This document shows, piece after piece, positions 49,004 to 59,810 of a stretch of 64,000 bases of DNA. A program made the translations under genes and the position numbers. The DNA lies in NCBI GenBank assembly GCA_937916515.1, contig CALFSX010000278.1, positions 1 to 64,000 of the forward strand, written 5' to 3'. This DNA is from an uncultured Planctomycetaceae bacterium (lineage in GTDB: Bacteria; Planctomycetota; Planctomycetia; Planctomycetales; Planctomycetaceae). The notes below the pieces were generated by a model that was not told the origin of the DNA, ran no database searches, and saw only the letters and a program-made list of their open reading frames with translations. Numbering within the stretch: position 1 is the first letter of the stretch; each line of letters starts with the position of its first letter.

Positions 49004-52000
49004 CTATTGATCTTTAAGCGAAACCTGCGGCACATCATTCTCAACCGGAACGGAAGTTATTGTCGCAGACGTCTGATACGTCGCAGATATGCTGCCTTCA
49101 ACGGCAATCAGCACTCCATCTGCAGCGATATTGGTCAGGATTGACGTCGCCCCGGACGGCCAGCGAATGGTCAGCTTTTCCACGTTTGCTGTGTCGCCGA
49201 AACCAAAGTGTAACCGACGCTGATTGCTGGCCTGATATCCGTCACCTGCGGAGACCTGTTTCCAGACTACGTTGCCACTAATCTCAGCTTCCACCGTTGC
49301 TCCGCAGGCATCGCGAGCAGTTTGTCGGGCATGCAACTGAACGTCCAGCCAGTGGCCGTATTCTTTAGTGGTGTTCGAAACCAGCATTGTGGGAGAAGCG
49401 ATGTTGGACACCACAAAATCTGTTCGACCGTCCTGATTCCAGTCAACAGTCGCCAGCGAACGTCCCAATGCATTCCGTTGAAACGGTTCACCAAGCTGCT
49501 TTGGGTTTAGCTGCTGGAAGTGCGTTCGATGGCTGCCGTCAAAAAACTGCAAAGGCATTTTGTACTGCCCATTGTCGTCACGAAAGTCAGCCACATGACC
49601 GTTGGCCACCACGATATCCAGAACTCCACGATTGGCTGCGTCCAAAAACTGAGTTCCCCATCCAACATACTGCAGCCCGGAACTTCGAAGCCCTGCCGTT
49701 GCAACCGCATCCTGAAAGAAACCACCTTCCTGTTGCAGGTAGAGACAATTGGCTTCACCTTCAAAATTTGTAACAAACAAATCCAGGTGTCGATTGCCAT
49801 CCAGGTCGGCAGCCGCCACTCCCATGGCCGCCGTTGGATCACCCAGCATGTTCACCGCCAGGCCACGTTCAGCAGCGATGTCCTGATACACATCAGAATC
49901 AACAACCGGATGAAGCAGGAAATTGGGAACCTGGTCGTTGGCGATAAACAAAACCGGCCTGGGATCGCCGTTCGAAAACATCGCAACAATCCCAAGTCCT
50001 TTCGCCAGATCCTTTGGGGCAGCATCCACGACTCGCCGAAATGTGCCATCCGCCTGTGACAACCAGACATGATCTTCAGCGCCTGAAAAATCGCGAACCG
50101 AACAACGATTTCGGCCACATTCCACCTTAAAGACATTCTCCCCCGACAGATAGTTGACGTCGTAAATGTCTGGATTGCCGTCGCCATTCAGGTCCAGAAT
50201 CAGACAGCTGGATGTCCATGCCGCTTCTGTCAGTCCGCACTGCTGAGCCACATCATCAAACGTGCCGTCTCCATTGTTGATCAGCAATTGATTAGCTCCA
50301 ATGCAGGCGACGTAGATATCCGGAAAGCCATCGTCATTGAAGTCACCAACGGAACACCCCTGCCCATAGCCGTCGTCTTTGAGCATAGCAGCATCGGCGA
50401 CGGCGAACCCCTGTTGTGCTGAACGGTTTCGGTACAGCACGTCATAGTATTTTTCCACAGCAGCGGGGACGCTCTGCCCCTTGGCCCAGGGCTCACCCTG
50501 AGTCAGAAAAATGTCCGGCTGCAGATCGCCGTCAAAGTCGACAATCCCCACGCCGCCTCCGGTGGATTCAAAGATCCGGACGTCTCGAGCAAGTGGATCA
50601 GCACTTTGGTAATAGGTGAAGTCAATGCCCGCATCCACAGCGGAATCAGTAAAGCTGATCCCTGCAGCATCCAGTGCAAGTTTTGGCGTTGATGCAGAGC
50701 GTTCCAGTAGCGTGTCGATGCCAGGCCAATCTGCCAGGTCGAACAGTGCAGCGATATTAATCGAGGCGAGTTTGTGCGTGGAATCCCCAGTCCCAGCCTC
50801 GTTTGCCCCTTTTTCAGCTCTGTCAATCCATGCCGACGGCCCAAAACGATCTTTGGCCAGGTTCGACCACGCCTCCGCTTCCTGCTTTCTGCCAATGTCG
50901 TTTAGCAGCGAAATTAATTCCGCAAAGCTTTCGGCCTGTTGCCCCTGAGAGATCAATACACGTTCCATCACCTCAATACATCTTTTCAAATCATTACAAC
51001 GCTGCACGCACAAATCTGCGTTCATGTGATTCAGACTGGTCAACACCTGCCCCAGCTGAAACATTGAACGGCGATCATGGGGAGCATCCTGCACGGCTTT
51101 CCAAAAACAACGAGCGGCAACTTGCGGGGCTTCCATTTTTCGAGCCCACAAGCCCTGCACATATTGCACGCCAGCAGAATCCTTAACGCCTTCCGGCAAA
51201 TCACGACACCATTGTTGAAATGCGATGGAATCCGAGTTCAGCAGCAGTTCGCCAAGTAGCGCATGAGCGTCTGCCCAATCCGGGCACTTCGCGACTACTC
51301 GCTTCAAACCTGCCTGAGCAGCAGCAGGGTCGTTTCTGCTTAGGGCAGACTTTGCCTGAAACATCCAAACGTACGGATCGTCAGACAACGACGAAGAACA
51401 CTTCGGAAAGTTCGTAACGTTGCCATATGGCCGTTCTGGTTCCATCAGTGATACGAGATCTGGTATCTTGATTCTGTAGGAAGAAAGTATCTGCAGCAAA
51501 TACGGTCTGGCCTGCGATGTCAGCCCCGTTGCATTCAACAGGCCAACAAGCCGTTCGCTCACTTCAAATTGATTGCTGTTTAAGGAACTCAGGTACCGCA
51601 ACTCATCGATACCTTCTTCGTATTTGCAGTTAATCAGAAACAGCTCAGAGCGAGCCTTCGCAATTGAAATAGCAAGTTCGGTACCGTCGCGTGGAACTCG
51701 CTTCCAGATTTCCAGAGCCTCACGAGTATCGCCCATGCCAAAGGCTGCACGCCCCAGAATGAACTGACACTGCTGCCACCTGTCATCGGTTTCCGGAATG
51801 TCCTTAACCAGTTCAGTAGCTTCCGCGTACCGACCATATTCCAAAGCTTCCGTCGCCGCCGCCAGCGTGTCAACGGGCTTGCTGCGTCCGCACCCAGCCA
51901 TCGCCAGGCAGATCAGCAAAAGACATGGTTGCCGCCAGCCGGTTTGTAGACGCGAAGCCGCGTTACTCGGAAGACTTCTTCGAAGTTCCGGTAAGCTTTT

Positions 52001-52015
52001 CAAACATCTTTGCAT
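49004..52015 (-). CDS. CRTAC1-family lipoprotein: N-terminal TPR, FG-GAP-like repeats, C-terminal ASPIC/UnbV
   Basis: Lipobox CLAMAGCG; ESTGGGVGIVDFDGDLQPDIFLTQG; VGDFNDDGFPDIYVACIGANQLLINNGDGTFDD; VEKLTIRWPSGATSIL. Confidence 0.88.
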   Translation of the reverse strand: MQRCLKSLPELRRSLPSNAASRLQTGWRQPCLLLICLAMAGCGRSKPVDTLAAATEALEYGRYAEATELVKDIPETDDRWQQCQFILGRAAFGMGDTREALEIWKRVPRDGTELAISIAKARSELFLINCKYEEGIDELRYLSSLNSNQFEVSERLVGLLNATGLTSQARPYLLQILSSYRIKIPDLVSLMEPERPYGNVTNFPKCSSSLSDDPYVWMFQAKSALSRNDPAAAQAGLKRVVAKCPDWADAHALLGELLLNSDSIAFQQWCRDLPEGVKDSAGVQYVQGLWARKMEAPQVAARCFWKAVQDAPHDRRSMFQLGQVLTSLNHMNADLCVQRCNDLKRCIEVMERVLISQGQQAESFAELISLLNDIGRKQEAEAWSNLAKDRFGPSAWIDRAEKGANEAGTGDSTHKLASINIAALFDLADWPGIDTLLERSASTPKLALDAAGISFTDSAVDAGIDFTYYQSADPLARDVRIFESTGGGVGIVDFDGDLQPDIFLTQGEPWAKGQSVPAAVEKYYDVLYRNRSAQQGFAVADAAMLKDDGYGQGCSVGDFNDDGFPDIYVACIGANQLLINNGDGTFDDVAQQCGLTEAAWTSSCLILDLNGDGNPDIYDVNYLSGENVFKVECGRNRCSVRDFSGAEDHVWLSQADGTFRRVVDAAPKDLAKGLGIVAMFSNGDPRPVLFIANDQVPNFLLHPVVDSDVYQDIAAERGLAVNMLGDPTAAMGVAAADLDGNRHLDLFVTNFEGEANCLYLQQEGGFFQDAVATAGLRSSGLQYVGWGTQFLDAANRGVLDIVVANGHVADFRDDNGQYKMPLQFFDGSHRTHFQQLNPKQLGEPFQRNALGRSLATVDWNQDGRTDFVVSNIASPTMLVSNTTKEYGHWLDVQLHARQTARDACGATVEAEISGNVVWKQVSAGDGYQASNQRRLHFGFGDTANVEKLTIRWPSGATSILTNIAADGVLIAVEGSISATYQTSATITSVPVENDVPQVSLKDQ

Positions 52016-53924
52016 GTTGCTGCGCCTTTTCTGTGTCGCCGGTTTCCAGATACGCTTCTGAAAGCCAGCCGTGTGCCAATGCCAGTGACGGATCGATTTT
52101 TAAAGCTGCCTCCGCTGCCTCAATTCCTTTCGGAAATTCACGAAGCTGCCCCATGACATGGGCCATGCGACCGAGATATCGAGAACGCGTTGGGTTAACG
52201 GAATGGAGTTGTTCGTAAGCCTTCCGAGCTTCTTCAAGTTGGCCCGTCTGATGCATCATCGAAGCCATCGCTTCCAGTGCATCTTCGTGCCGGGGCTGAA
52301 TCTGTAGAACAGTCGACCAGGCTCTTGCCGCCATTTGTGGCTGGCCCGCCTGCACCATTGCCTTTCCTAAGGCAAAGATGCAATCAACATCCTGCTGATT
52401 CTGTTCGACCAACGGAATCAGCACCTGAACGGCCTGTTGGGCAAGTTTTGAATCGCCGTTTAAGTAAGCCAATTCCGCTTGAAAAACCCCAAGTGCCCGA
52501 TTGACTTCGTCGTCGCTCAGGTTAACGCCGGGCTCATCAAACACAATAATTTCGGGTGCTGCATCCGGATTTTCGGAACGGCCCTGTTGAGGCACTTGCT
52601 TCAGAATTCTGTGATCTGTTTGCGACGCATGAACGTCGGCCGCCCCAAACGTCGGCATGTGACATGCGACACACGAATCCGCACTGCTGATTTTCAAGCG
52701 TTCCGTGAGTGGCTCAGAGCACTCCGTCTTTCCGGTTTCGTGACACTGCAAGCAACGTTGCCGATAAAAAACCGCTCGCTCCGTTTTGGGAGGTCGGCTG
52801 TGTGGGTCATGGCAGCTGATGCAGGTGAGCTCACCGGAACTCTGTTGATAACAAACGCTGGAATACATTTGCTCAACCTGGCTGACAGCCGCCGCCGTAC
52901 CACTTTTCACGCCTTCTGTTTTGACCAATGTCACCCAAATGTCACTTAGATTCATACCGGGACGAAAACCGTATTCCGACTGTCCGACCTGCAGGACTCG
53001 ACGACGCCCCTGCAAGTGACACTGCGTGCAGACGGCATCTCGGCGAGCCGACGAAAGGTGAATGGGGTTCACAATTGGATCTGTTGACGCAATGTCAGGC
53101 TTTGCCTGATGAAAGTCGATGTGCTCACCACCGGCTCCATGACAACGTTCACAACCAATCGCATGTTCGTGAAACGCCGGTTCTGCAAATCGGTCGTTGT
53201 CTGTGGGGTGAGGATTCGCGCGGCCGGAATGGCACGACAAACAGGCATGCGTGACACGCCGCTCAAAGCGTTCGTTGAACTCAGGCGCATAGCCCGGCGA
53301 CAACCCCCATTTGGGGCCATCCGCATACCAGCTGATCATGGACTGATTCAATCGACCATCGACGTTTGTCAGATACGAACGCCCTCGTTCCCCCGATCCC
53401 ACCGACAAGTCGATCGGAATGGCCTGATCGTAGACAAGTTCGCCGTCGCCGGACGTACGGCGTTCGTGGTGAAACACCTTTCCGTCGTGCGATTCAACTT
53501 GATACGAAAACTCCGGAAGTGTGGTGAATTCCGATGTGCTGAGATCTTCCAGCCCATCACCCTGGCTTGTCGCAAACATCGAATGCGACATTGGGTGAGT
53601 CTTATATTCGTCCGCAATTCCGGAATGGCACGCGTTGCACGCCTGACTGCCGACGAAGTGTTTCGCAAAAGTGGTTGGTGCGACATCGGCTGAAGGTTTG
53701 GCTGCATCGGCTACAGGATCCGGAACAGCGGCAATCTGCTGATCCGCCGACTTCTTTCTGGCGGACGGCCTTACCAGCTTGTTTTCATTTTCTTTGCCGC
53801 AACCGATCAGGAACAACAGCACAAGCACAGTCAAAGTATGCCCGTGAATGATGCAAGGCATAGTGCATGCCTGCCCCGCAGGCAGAGTGCTGAATCGGAC
53901 TACCTTTGAATGTTCGACGTTCAT
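51963..53924 (-). CDS. Multiheme c-type cytochrome (7 CXXCH) lipoprotein with C-terminal TPRs
   Basis: CNACH, CLSCH, CERCH, CTQCH, CISCH, CLQCH, CVACH; lipobox FLIGCG; TPR AVQVLIPLVEQNQQDVDCIFALGKAMVQAGQ. Confidence 0.92.
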   Translation of the reverse strand: MNVEHSKVVRFSTLPAGQACTMPCIIHGHTLTVLVLLFLIGCGKENENKLVRPSARKKSADQQIAAVPDPVADAAKPSADVAPTTFAKHFVGSQACNACHSGIADEYKTHPMSHSMFATSQGDGLEDLSTSEFTTLPEFSYQVESHDGKVFHHERRTSGDGELVYDQAIPIDLSVGSGERGRSYLTNVDGRLNQSMISWYADGPKWGLSPGYAPEFNERFERRVTHACLSCHSGRANPHPTDNDRFAEPAFHEHAIGCERCHGAGGEHIDFHQAKPDIASTDPIVNPIHLSSARRDAVCTQCHLQGRRRVLQVGQSEYGFRPGMNLSDIWVTLVKTEGVKSGTAAAVSQVEQMYSSVCYQQSSGELTCISCHDPHSRPPKTERAVFYRQRCLQCHETGKTECSEPLTERLKISSADSCVACHMPTFGAADVHASQTDHRILKQVPQQGRSENPDAAPEIIVFDEPGVNLSDDEVNRALGVFQAELAYLNGDSKLAQQAVQVLIPLVEQNQQDVDCIFALGKAMVQAGQPQMAARAWSTVLQIQPRHEDALEAMASMMHQTGQLEEARKAYEQLHSVNPTRSRYLGRMAHVMGQLREFPKGIEAAEAALKIDPSLALAHGWLSEAYLETGDTEKAQQHAKMFEKLTGTSKKSSE

Positions 53925-53989
53925 TCTTGTCTCTGTTCTGCTGCGTCACTTAAACAAACGACCTAAATCGCCAGTCAGCGGGCTGCTCA

Positions 53990-55942
53990 CTATTCCGCCA
54001 AAGGTTCGACAAGCTGGTTTAGTTGTCGGTGATCGTGAATCTGCAATTGCTGATGAATGCCGGACGGCCATTCAATTTTTACCTTCCATGGTCCGGTGTC
54101 TTCACCAACACCGAAAAACAGAGTACGGTTGTGAGAGGCACCGAAGCTGGTTCCGCCGGCAATTTCCTGCACAAACGGACGCTCGTCACTTCCGAAAACT
54201 CGCACCTTTGCTTGAAACGCCGAACGATTGCTGGATCGACCGATCAACTTAAAACGCAATCCAACACCAACTTTTGATCTGTTTTCCAGAAGTGCCACGG
54301 GTGAGTTGTGATGCACGACGCACAGGTCCAGGTCGCCGTCAGCATCAAAATCTGCCGCCCCTACTGCTCGCCCAACGGCTTTGCGAGTGAAAAAATCACC
54401 GGCAACACTGGGGCGTTCCTGCCAGTTGCGACCATCGAAGGAAAATACCTGCGGTGTCATTTCGTAACCTTCGCCATCGAAATAGCGAGGGTCAATGTGC
54501 CCGTTGGTAACAAACAAATCTTCATATCCATCCAGATTAAAATCGCTCATCACAGTACCAAACGCCAACTTCGGAAGACTCGGTTCCCGCAGCCCAACCA
54601 GACCGCTCACATCCTGCAGTCCTTGAGGCCCAAGATTGCGATACAACGTGTTGTGCTCTCCCGTGAAGTGAGTCAGAAACAGATCTGGAAAACCGTTGCG
54701 ATCGTAGTCTCCAAAACCAACGCCCATGCTGGCCTGAGCTTCACCCGTTGCACAATATCCTCCGCCAAGAAACAAAGACGATTCTTTGAACGACGTGCCT
54801 GTTCCATCGTTGATAAACATAAAGTTGGCGGTGGTGTCGTTGGCCACGTAAATATCCGGCCAGAAATCATCGTTCAGGTCCGCAATAACAACGCCCAACC
54901 CTTTGTTGCCTTCACCAAACAAACCTAGTTGTTGCGACGATTCCGTGAAGCTGCCATCGCCGTTGTTCACGAAGCATTCATCTGGTTCGGGTTCTACGTT
55001 TCGCGGATGGCAAATCGAAGGGATACCGTCTTTGTCGAGACATTCAACCGGGTTGTTGGGGTCGTAGATTGAGTAGTTACAGACATAAAGATCAAGATCA
55101 CCATCACGATCAATGTCGCCCCAGGCAACGGTTGAACTCCACGCGGTCTTCCCACCTTGCATGTCAGCAGTGGTTTCGATGAACGTTCCATCACCCATAT
55201 TCCTGAACAGGCGATTCTCGCGAGCATTTGCGACGTACATGTCATCAAAACCATCATTGTCAAAATCACCAACCGCAACTCCATGGCCAAAGCCACGATC
55301 CATCAGCCCACTTTCTGCAAACCGGTCTTGAAAGCTTCCGGATATGGACTGGCGAAACAGGGAATCAGAAATCGTGGCATCACCACACGGGTCGCCTCCC
55401 TGAGTCAGGTATAGATCCGTCATACCATCAGCGTCAAAGTCGATCCACCCACAACCTCCACCAGTGGATTCCACCATTAAGGCTTTGGGGCTGGCTCCGT
55501 TGTCGTACGTGAAATCAATTCCGTGGTCTGCGGCGACATCCACGAAGTCGGGAAATTCCGGCATTGGAAATTCGACCTGTTCAGCAGAGCGACGTTTGTG
55601 TGGCTCAAACCTGAACGCCGGCGCGGCGGCATCTGACGAACTGGATGCAGTTTCCGTGGTTTCAGATTCGACCGTCTCGCTCTTACCGCACCCGCTGCAG
55701 GAAATCAGCAGCATACTGAACAACACCAATCGCCAGTTTAAAGTTAGCCTGGCTTTCATGGCTTTGACAGCTTTCACTTCAGAACGTGTGGATAGTCTAA
55801 TGGGCAAAGGCGAATGAGGAGACACAATGCTTGACTTGCAACCAACAAAAGTAAGAGGACGTTTACTAAGGACCGTCAATCGGCTGACAGCACTCAAAAA
55901 CACGTCGCCGATACTGGCGCCCTCGACTGCGTGTTGTCGCAT
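53990..55942 (-). CDS. CRTAC1-family lipoprotein (FG-GAP-like + ASPIC/UnbV)
   Basis: Lipobox LISCSGCGK; ESTGGGCGWIDFDADGMTDLYLTQGGDP; VGDFDNDGFDDMYVANARENRLFRNMGDGTF; WKVKIEWPSGIHQQL. Confidence 0.88.
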   Translation of the reverse strand: MRQHAVEGASIGDVFLSAVSRLTVLSKRPLTFVGCKSSIVSPHSPLPIRLSTRSEVKAVKAMKARLTLNWRLVLFSMLLISCSGCGKSETVESETTETASSSSDAAAPAFRFEPHKRRSAEQVEFPMPEFPDFVDVAADHGIDFTYDNGASPKALMVESTGGGCGWIDFDADGMTDLYLTQGGDPCGDATISDSLFRQSISGSFQDRFAESGLMDRGFGHGVAVGDFDNDGFDDMYVANARENRLFRNMGDGTFIETTADMQGGKTAWSSTVAWGDIDRDGDLDLYVCNYSIYDPNNPVECLDKDGIPSICHPRNVEPEPDECFVNNGDGSFTESSQQLGLFGEGNKGLGVVIADLNDDFWPDIYVANDTTANFMFINDGTGTSFKESSLFLGGGYCATGEAQASMGVGFGDYDRNGFPDLFLTHFTGEHNTLYRNLGPQGLQDVSGLVGLREPSLPKLAFGTVMSDFNLDGYEDLFVTNGHIDPRYFDGEGYEMTPQVFSFDGRNWQERPSVAGDFFTRKAVGRAVGAADFDADGDLDLCVVHHNSPVALLENRSKVGVGLRFKLIGRSSNRSAFQAKVRVFGSDERPFVQEIAGGTSFGASHNRTLFFGVGEDTGPWKVKIEWPSGIHQQLQIHDHRQLNQLVEPLAE

Positions 55943-55996
55943 TGTCTAAACAACTTACGCAACAGTGTGCGAATTTGCTGGCCCGTAAATGCAAAA

Positions 55997-56026
55997 ACTC
56001 CGCGTCGTACTGCTACGACGCGGAGT
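55997..56026 (-). terminator. Rho-independent terminator downstream of the DUF1559 gene
   Basis: Perfect 13-bp stem ACTCCGCGTCGTA/TACGACGCGGAGT; followed on the minus strand by TTTT. Confidence 0.88.
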
Positions 56027-56061
56027 ATACTTCATACTTCCATCAACACTTAAGCTTAAGC

Positions 56062-57144
<1,083 letters not shown>

Positions 57145-57283
57145 GACAGTCATCCTCGAAAAAAAGGAACATAAATTCAGCCGAATGGCTGGATGAATTC
57201 CAAGCCTTAGCGGAAGCACAATCAATAGCAAAGTCTCTTGTTTCTTTGACAAATGCTAAAGCTCCGCAAGACCTGTGAAGGGC

Positions 57284-57754
57284 TTATGGAATTGCCAAAT
57301 CAAACTCGTTTGATTTCTCTTCAACAGTGAACTCGAACGGGGTCGATTGCGCGCTTCCATAGTCTGCCGGAAATTTTTCACTTTTGGTTGTTTTCATTTC
57401 ACCACGCTTACCAGTGCCACCTGAACGCTGCTGCATCATGGCTTCTCTGACGGAATCGTTGGACATATCAACCGGCCCACTTAACGCGGAAGCAGCACTA
57501 TCCACCAAAAACACTTTGTGCTTGCCAGCAACTGCTCCCGCCTTGCCGGATTGTGCATTCAGCACAAACTTTCCTTCTTCGTTGGTTCTACCTGCCGATG
57601 CCGGTCCCGATTCTGGGGTGAAATTCACGTTTACCCCAGCAAGTGGCTGATTACCTTTGGTTAGCCTTCCAGTCACCGGATACAACGTCGGGCCATCAGA
57701 ACCACCACATCCTGCAATCAGGACCAACGCCAGAGTTAGACAAAAACGATTCAT
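57284..57754 (-). CDS. Small lipoprotein with carboxypeptidase regulatory-like (Ig-like) fold
   Basis: MNRFCLTLALVLIAGCGGSDGPTLYPVTGRLTKGNQPLAGVNVNFTPESG. Confidence 0.8.
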   Translation of the reverse strand: MNRFCLTLALVLIAGCGGSDGPTLYPVTGRLTKGNQPLAGVNVNFTPESGPASAGRTNEEGKFVLNAQSGKAGAVAGKHKVFLVDSAASALSGPVDMSNDSVREAMMQQRSGGTGKRGEMKTTKSEKFPADYGSAQSTPFEFTVEEKSNEFDLAIP

Positions 57755-58224
57755 GTAATTGCTCAAGAAAATAAGTGATTGAAGAAAACCTGAAGCTCTG
57801 CCTGATCGCAATAGCTCAACAACAGACCGGAATACCGGAGTCACTTCGCAATGCAACCAGGAAATTTTCTTTTCATTGTTAAGAAACAAATAACGCAGTT
57901 CAAGTCCAACCTGCCGGGTGTTCATGCAATAAAGCGACATTCCGACCAGAGCGAAACCCTGTGTGTTACCGTTGTGTACTACTTACTACATTTTATTGCA
58001 AGCAAATCATAAATTCGGAGCCTGAACCATCAAACAATTCGGCCCCGGCAAATACATCAGTATTCGTCATCGAACATATCCGTTTGCCACAAATTCATCA
58101 AAATGCCCCAAACTTCGATTGGATAATCAACCGCCAGCTGCGTGTTCAAGTGCCTCAACATTGTGGCTTTTACTCGCCATTTAAGGAATCTCAGCAAAAG
58201 CAATTTGTAGCGTGATGGACGGCG

Positions 58225-58446
58225 TTAAGAATTGAACCAAACAATCACACACCAGATCTGCTGGCCCGACCTCGGCTTAAGACCGTCCTGCCTGGCCCAG
58301 CCACGGTCATAAACACCGTAATGGCTGGCCCCCAGCCCAATGTCGGATTCGCCTTTATTCTGGTAGCGCTGCGGTGTTGATTGCCAACCGACTATCGAAA
58401 ACCCTTGAACCTCCCAAAACTCAAAGCCAGAAGGTCCTGGCCAGGT
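58225..58446 (-). pseudogene. Protein-like reading frame lacking a start codon (possible gene remnant)
   Basis: Manual reading: TWPGPSGFEFWEVQGFSIVGWQSTPQRYQNKGESDIGLGASHYGVYDRGWARQDGLKPRSGQQIWCVIVWFNS*; preceded by TAA; no ATG/GTG/TTG in frame. Confidence 0.4.
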
Positions 58447-58534
58447 TTATTTTGGAGCATTGAGACATTCCGCATGACCTGTTCACGGTGTGATTAAGAA
58501 CGTTGCCGGACGCATTTGAAGGACGGGGGCCAAG

Positions 58535-59773
58535 TCACTTTCGTTCCGGAGGGTATCGCCGAAAAATTCCGTTGGCGATTTCCCAGTCACCGCATTGAAT
58601 GGCATATTCAGCGATCTGGTTCAACAACCCGCGAGAAACCTCACTCACGTGCGGCAGACGTCGAATTTCTTCTGCCAGCTTGACTCCCACGGCGGCGATT
58701 TTTTGCAGCTCAGCCGCTTCTGGTAATCGATCGGTGGCACGGCAAACCAAGGCCAATTCGTTGCGACTTTGCCAACCCAACGGATGTAACTTAATCGCCT
58801 GCCTTAGCGCCTGCTCCGCCGTTTCCATGTCTCCGGCCAGTCTGGAATATTTCCCAAGCCACAGCCACAGCACAGGATCAACGATGCTTTCCGCGTTGAC
58901 AGATGCCAGCAGGTCTTCAGCCGAATTCATATCGCCTTCTTCAATCGCAGCCTGCAGCAGCACATCCAGCAGCGGACTGGACTGCGGCAGTTCGTTGTGC
59001 AGTTGCTTAGCTGCAATCAAAGCACTTGCCTGTTTTGCCTTCAAAGATTCAGAAGGAGACGTCAGAAACAGGGCTCGCGTATTTCTGGCCACATGCACAG
59101 CATGAGCAACCTGCAGATCGACATTTTCTTCGGCACTGTCCAACCACCGAGCGGTAATCTGATCGCCGTCGCTAAAGCTCAACTCTTCCAGGCTAACCAG
59201 ATAAACGTAGTGGTCCGGCTGGTCGGATCGCAATTCAATCGCAGCGGAAATATCTTCCAGCAGCCGGCTTCTTTGAAATGTCATGGCGTAAAAGAAAATC
59301 CGCGTGCGTCTGGCATCCGCAAATCGCTCATCAATTTCCAGCAGCTGGTCGGCCAGGCTCATGGCCTCAAGCGGTTTGTTGAGATACTGAAAGTTCACTT
59401 TCATCAATGCCGCTGCTGCGTCGAACCCTCTAGGGCCATCCAACGGGATTTTCTCGTAGGCACTTGCCGCTTCAGAGTGCTCATTCAAATGAGACCTTCC
59501 TTCCCCCAGAAGGAACCACGGCAACGGATCGCCGGGATCAACGTTGGTCCACTGACTGGCTGTCTCAACGACCTTCGTCCAGTTGCCGGACTTTTCAGCC
59601 TTGCGGCAAATTTCACGAAACCGGTCAACCGTTTCTGACAATTGCAACTGTCGATAAACGACAGCTGCAGCAATCATTCCAACGACCACAATCGCTGACA
59701 GCCACTTTGCTTTTCCAGGCTTAATCAATGGAAAAAACCTCCTGTAAGGCAGTGGTTGAAAATAGAACACCAA
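58535..59773 (-). CDS. Membrane-anchored TPR protein (paralog of the next gene)
   Basis: N-terminal TM WLSAIVVVGMIAAAVVY; TPR-like repeats. Confidence 0.72.
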   Translation of the reverse strand: MVFYFQPLPYRRFFPLIKPGKAKWLSAIVVVGMIAAAVVYRQLQLSETVDRFREICRKAEKSGNWTKVVETASQWTNVDPGDPLPWFLLGEGRSHLNEHSEAASAYEKIPLDGPRGFDAAAALMKVNFQYLNKPLEAMSLADQLLEIDERFADARRTRIFFYAMTFQRSRLLEDISAAIELRSDQPDHYVYLVSLEELSFSDGDQITARWLDSAEENVDLQVAHAVHVARNTRALFLTSPSESLKAKQASALIAAKQLHNELPQSSPLLDVLLQAAIEEGDMNSAEDLLASVNAESIVDPVLWLWLGKYSRLAGDMETAEQALRQAIKLHPLGWQSRNELALVCRATDRLPEAAELQKIAAVGVKLAEEIRRLPHVSEVSRGLLNQIAEYAIQCGDWEIANGIFRRYPPERK

Positions 59774-59810
59774 AGACGCGTAACGTTAGCCGAATTGCCG
59801 TTGCACCAGC

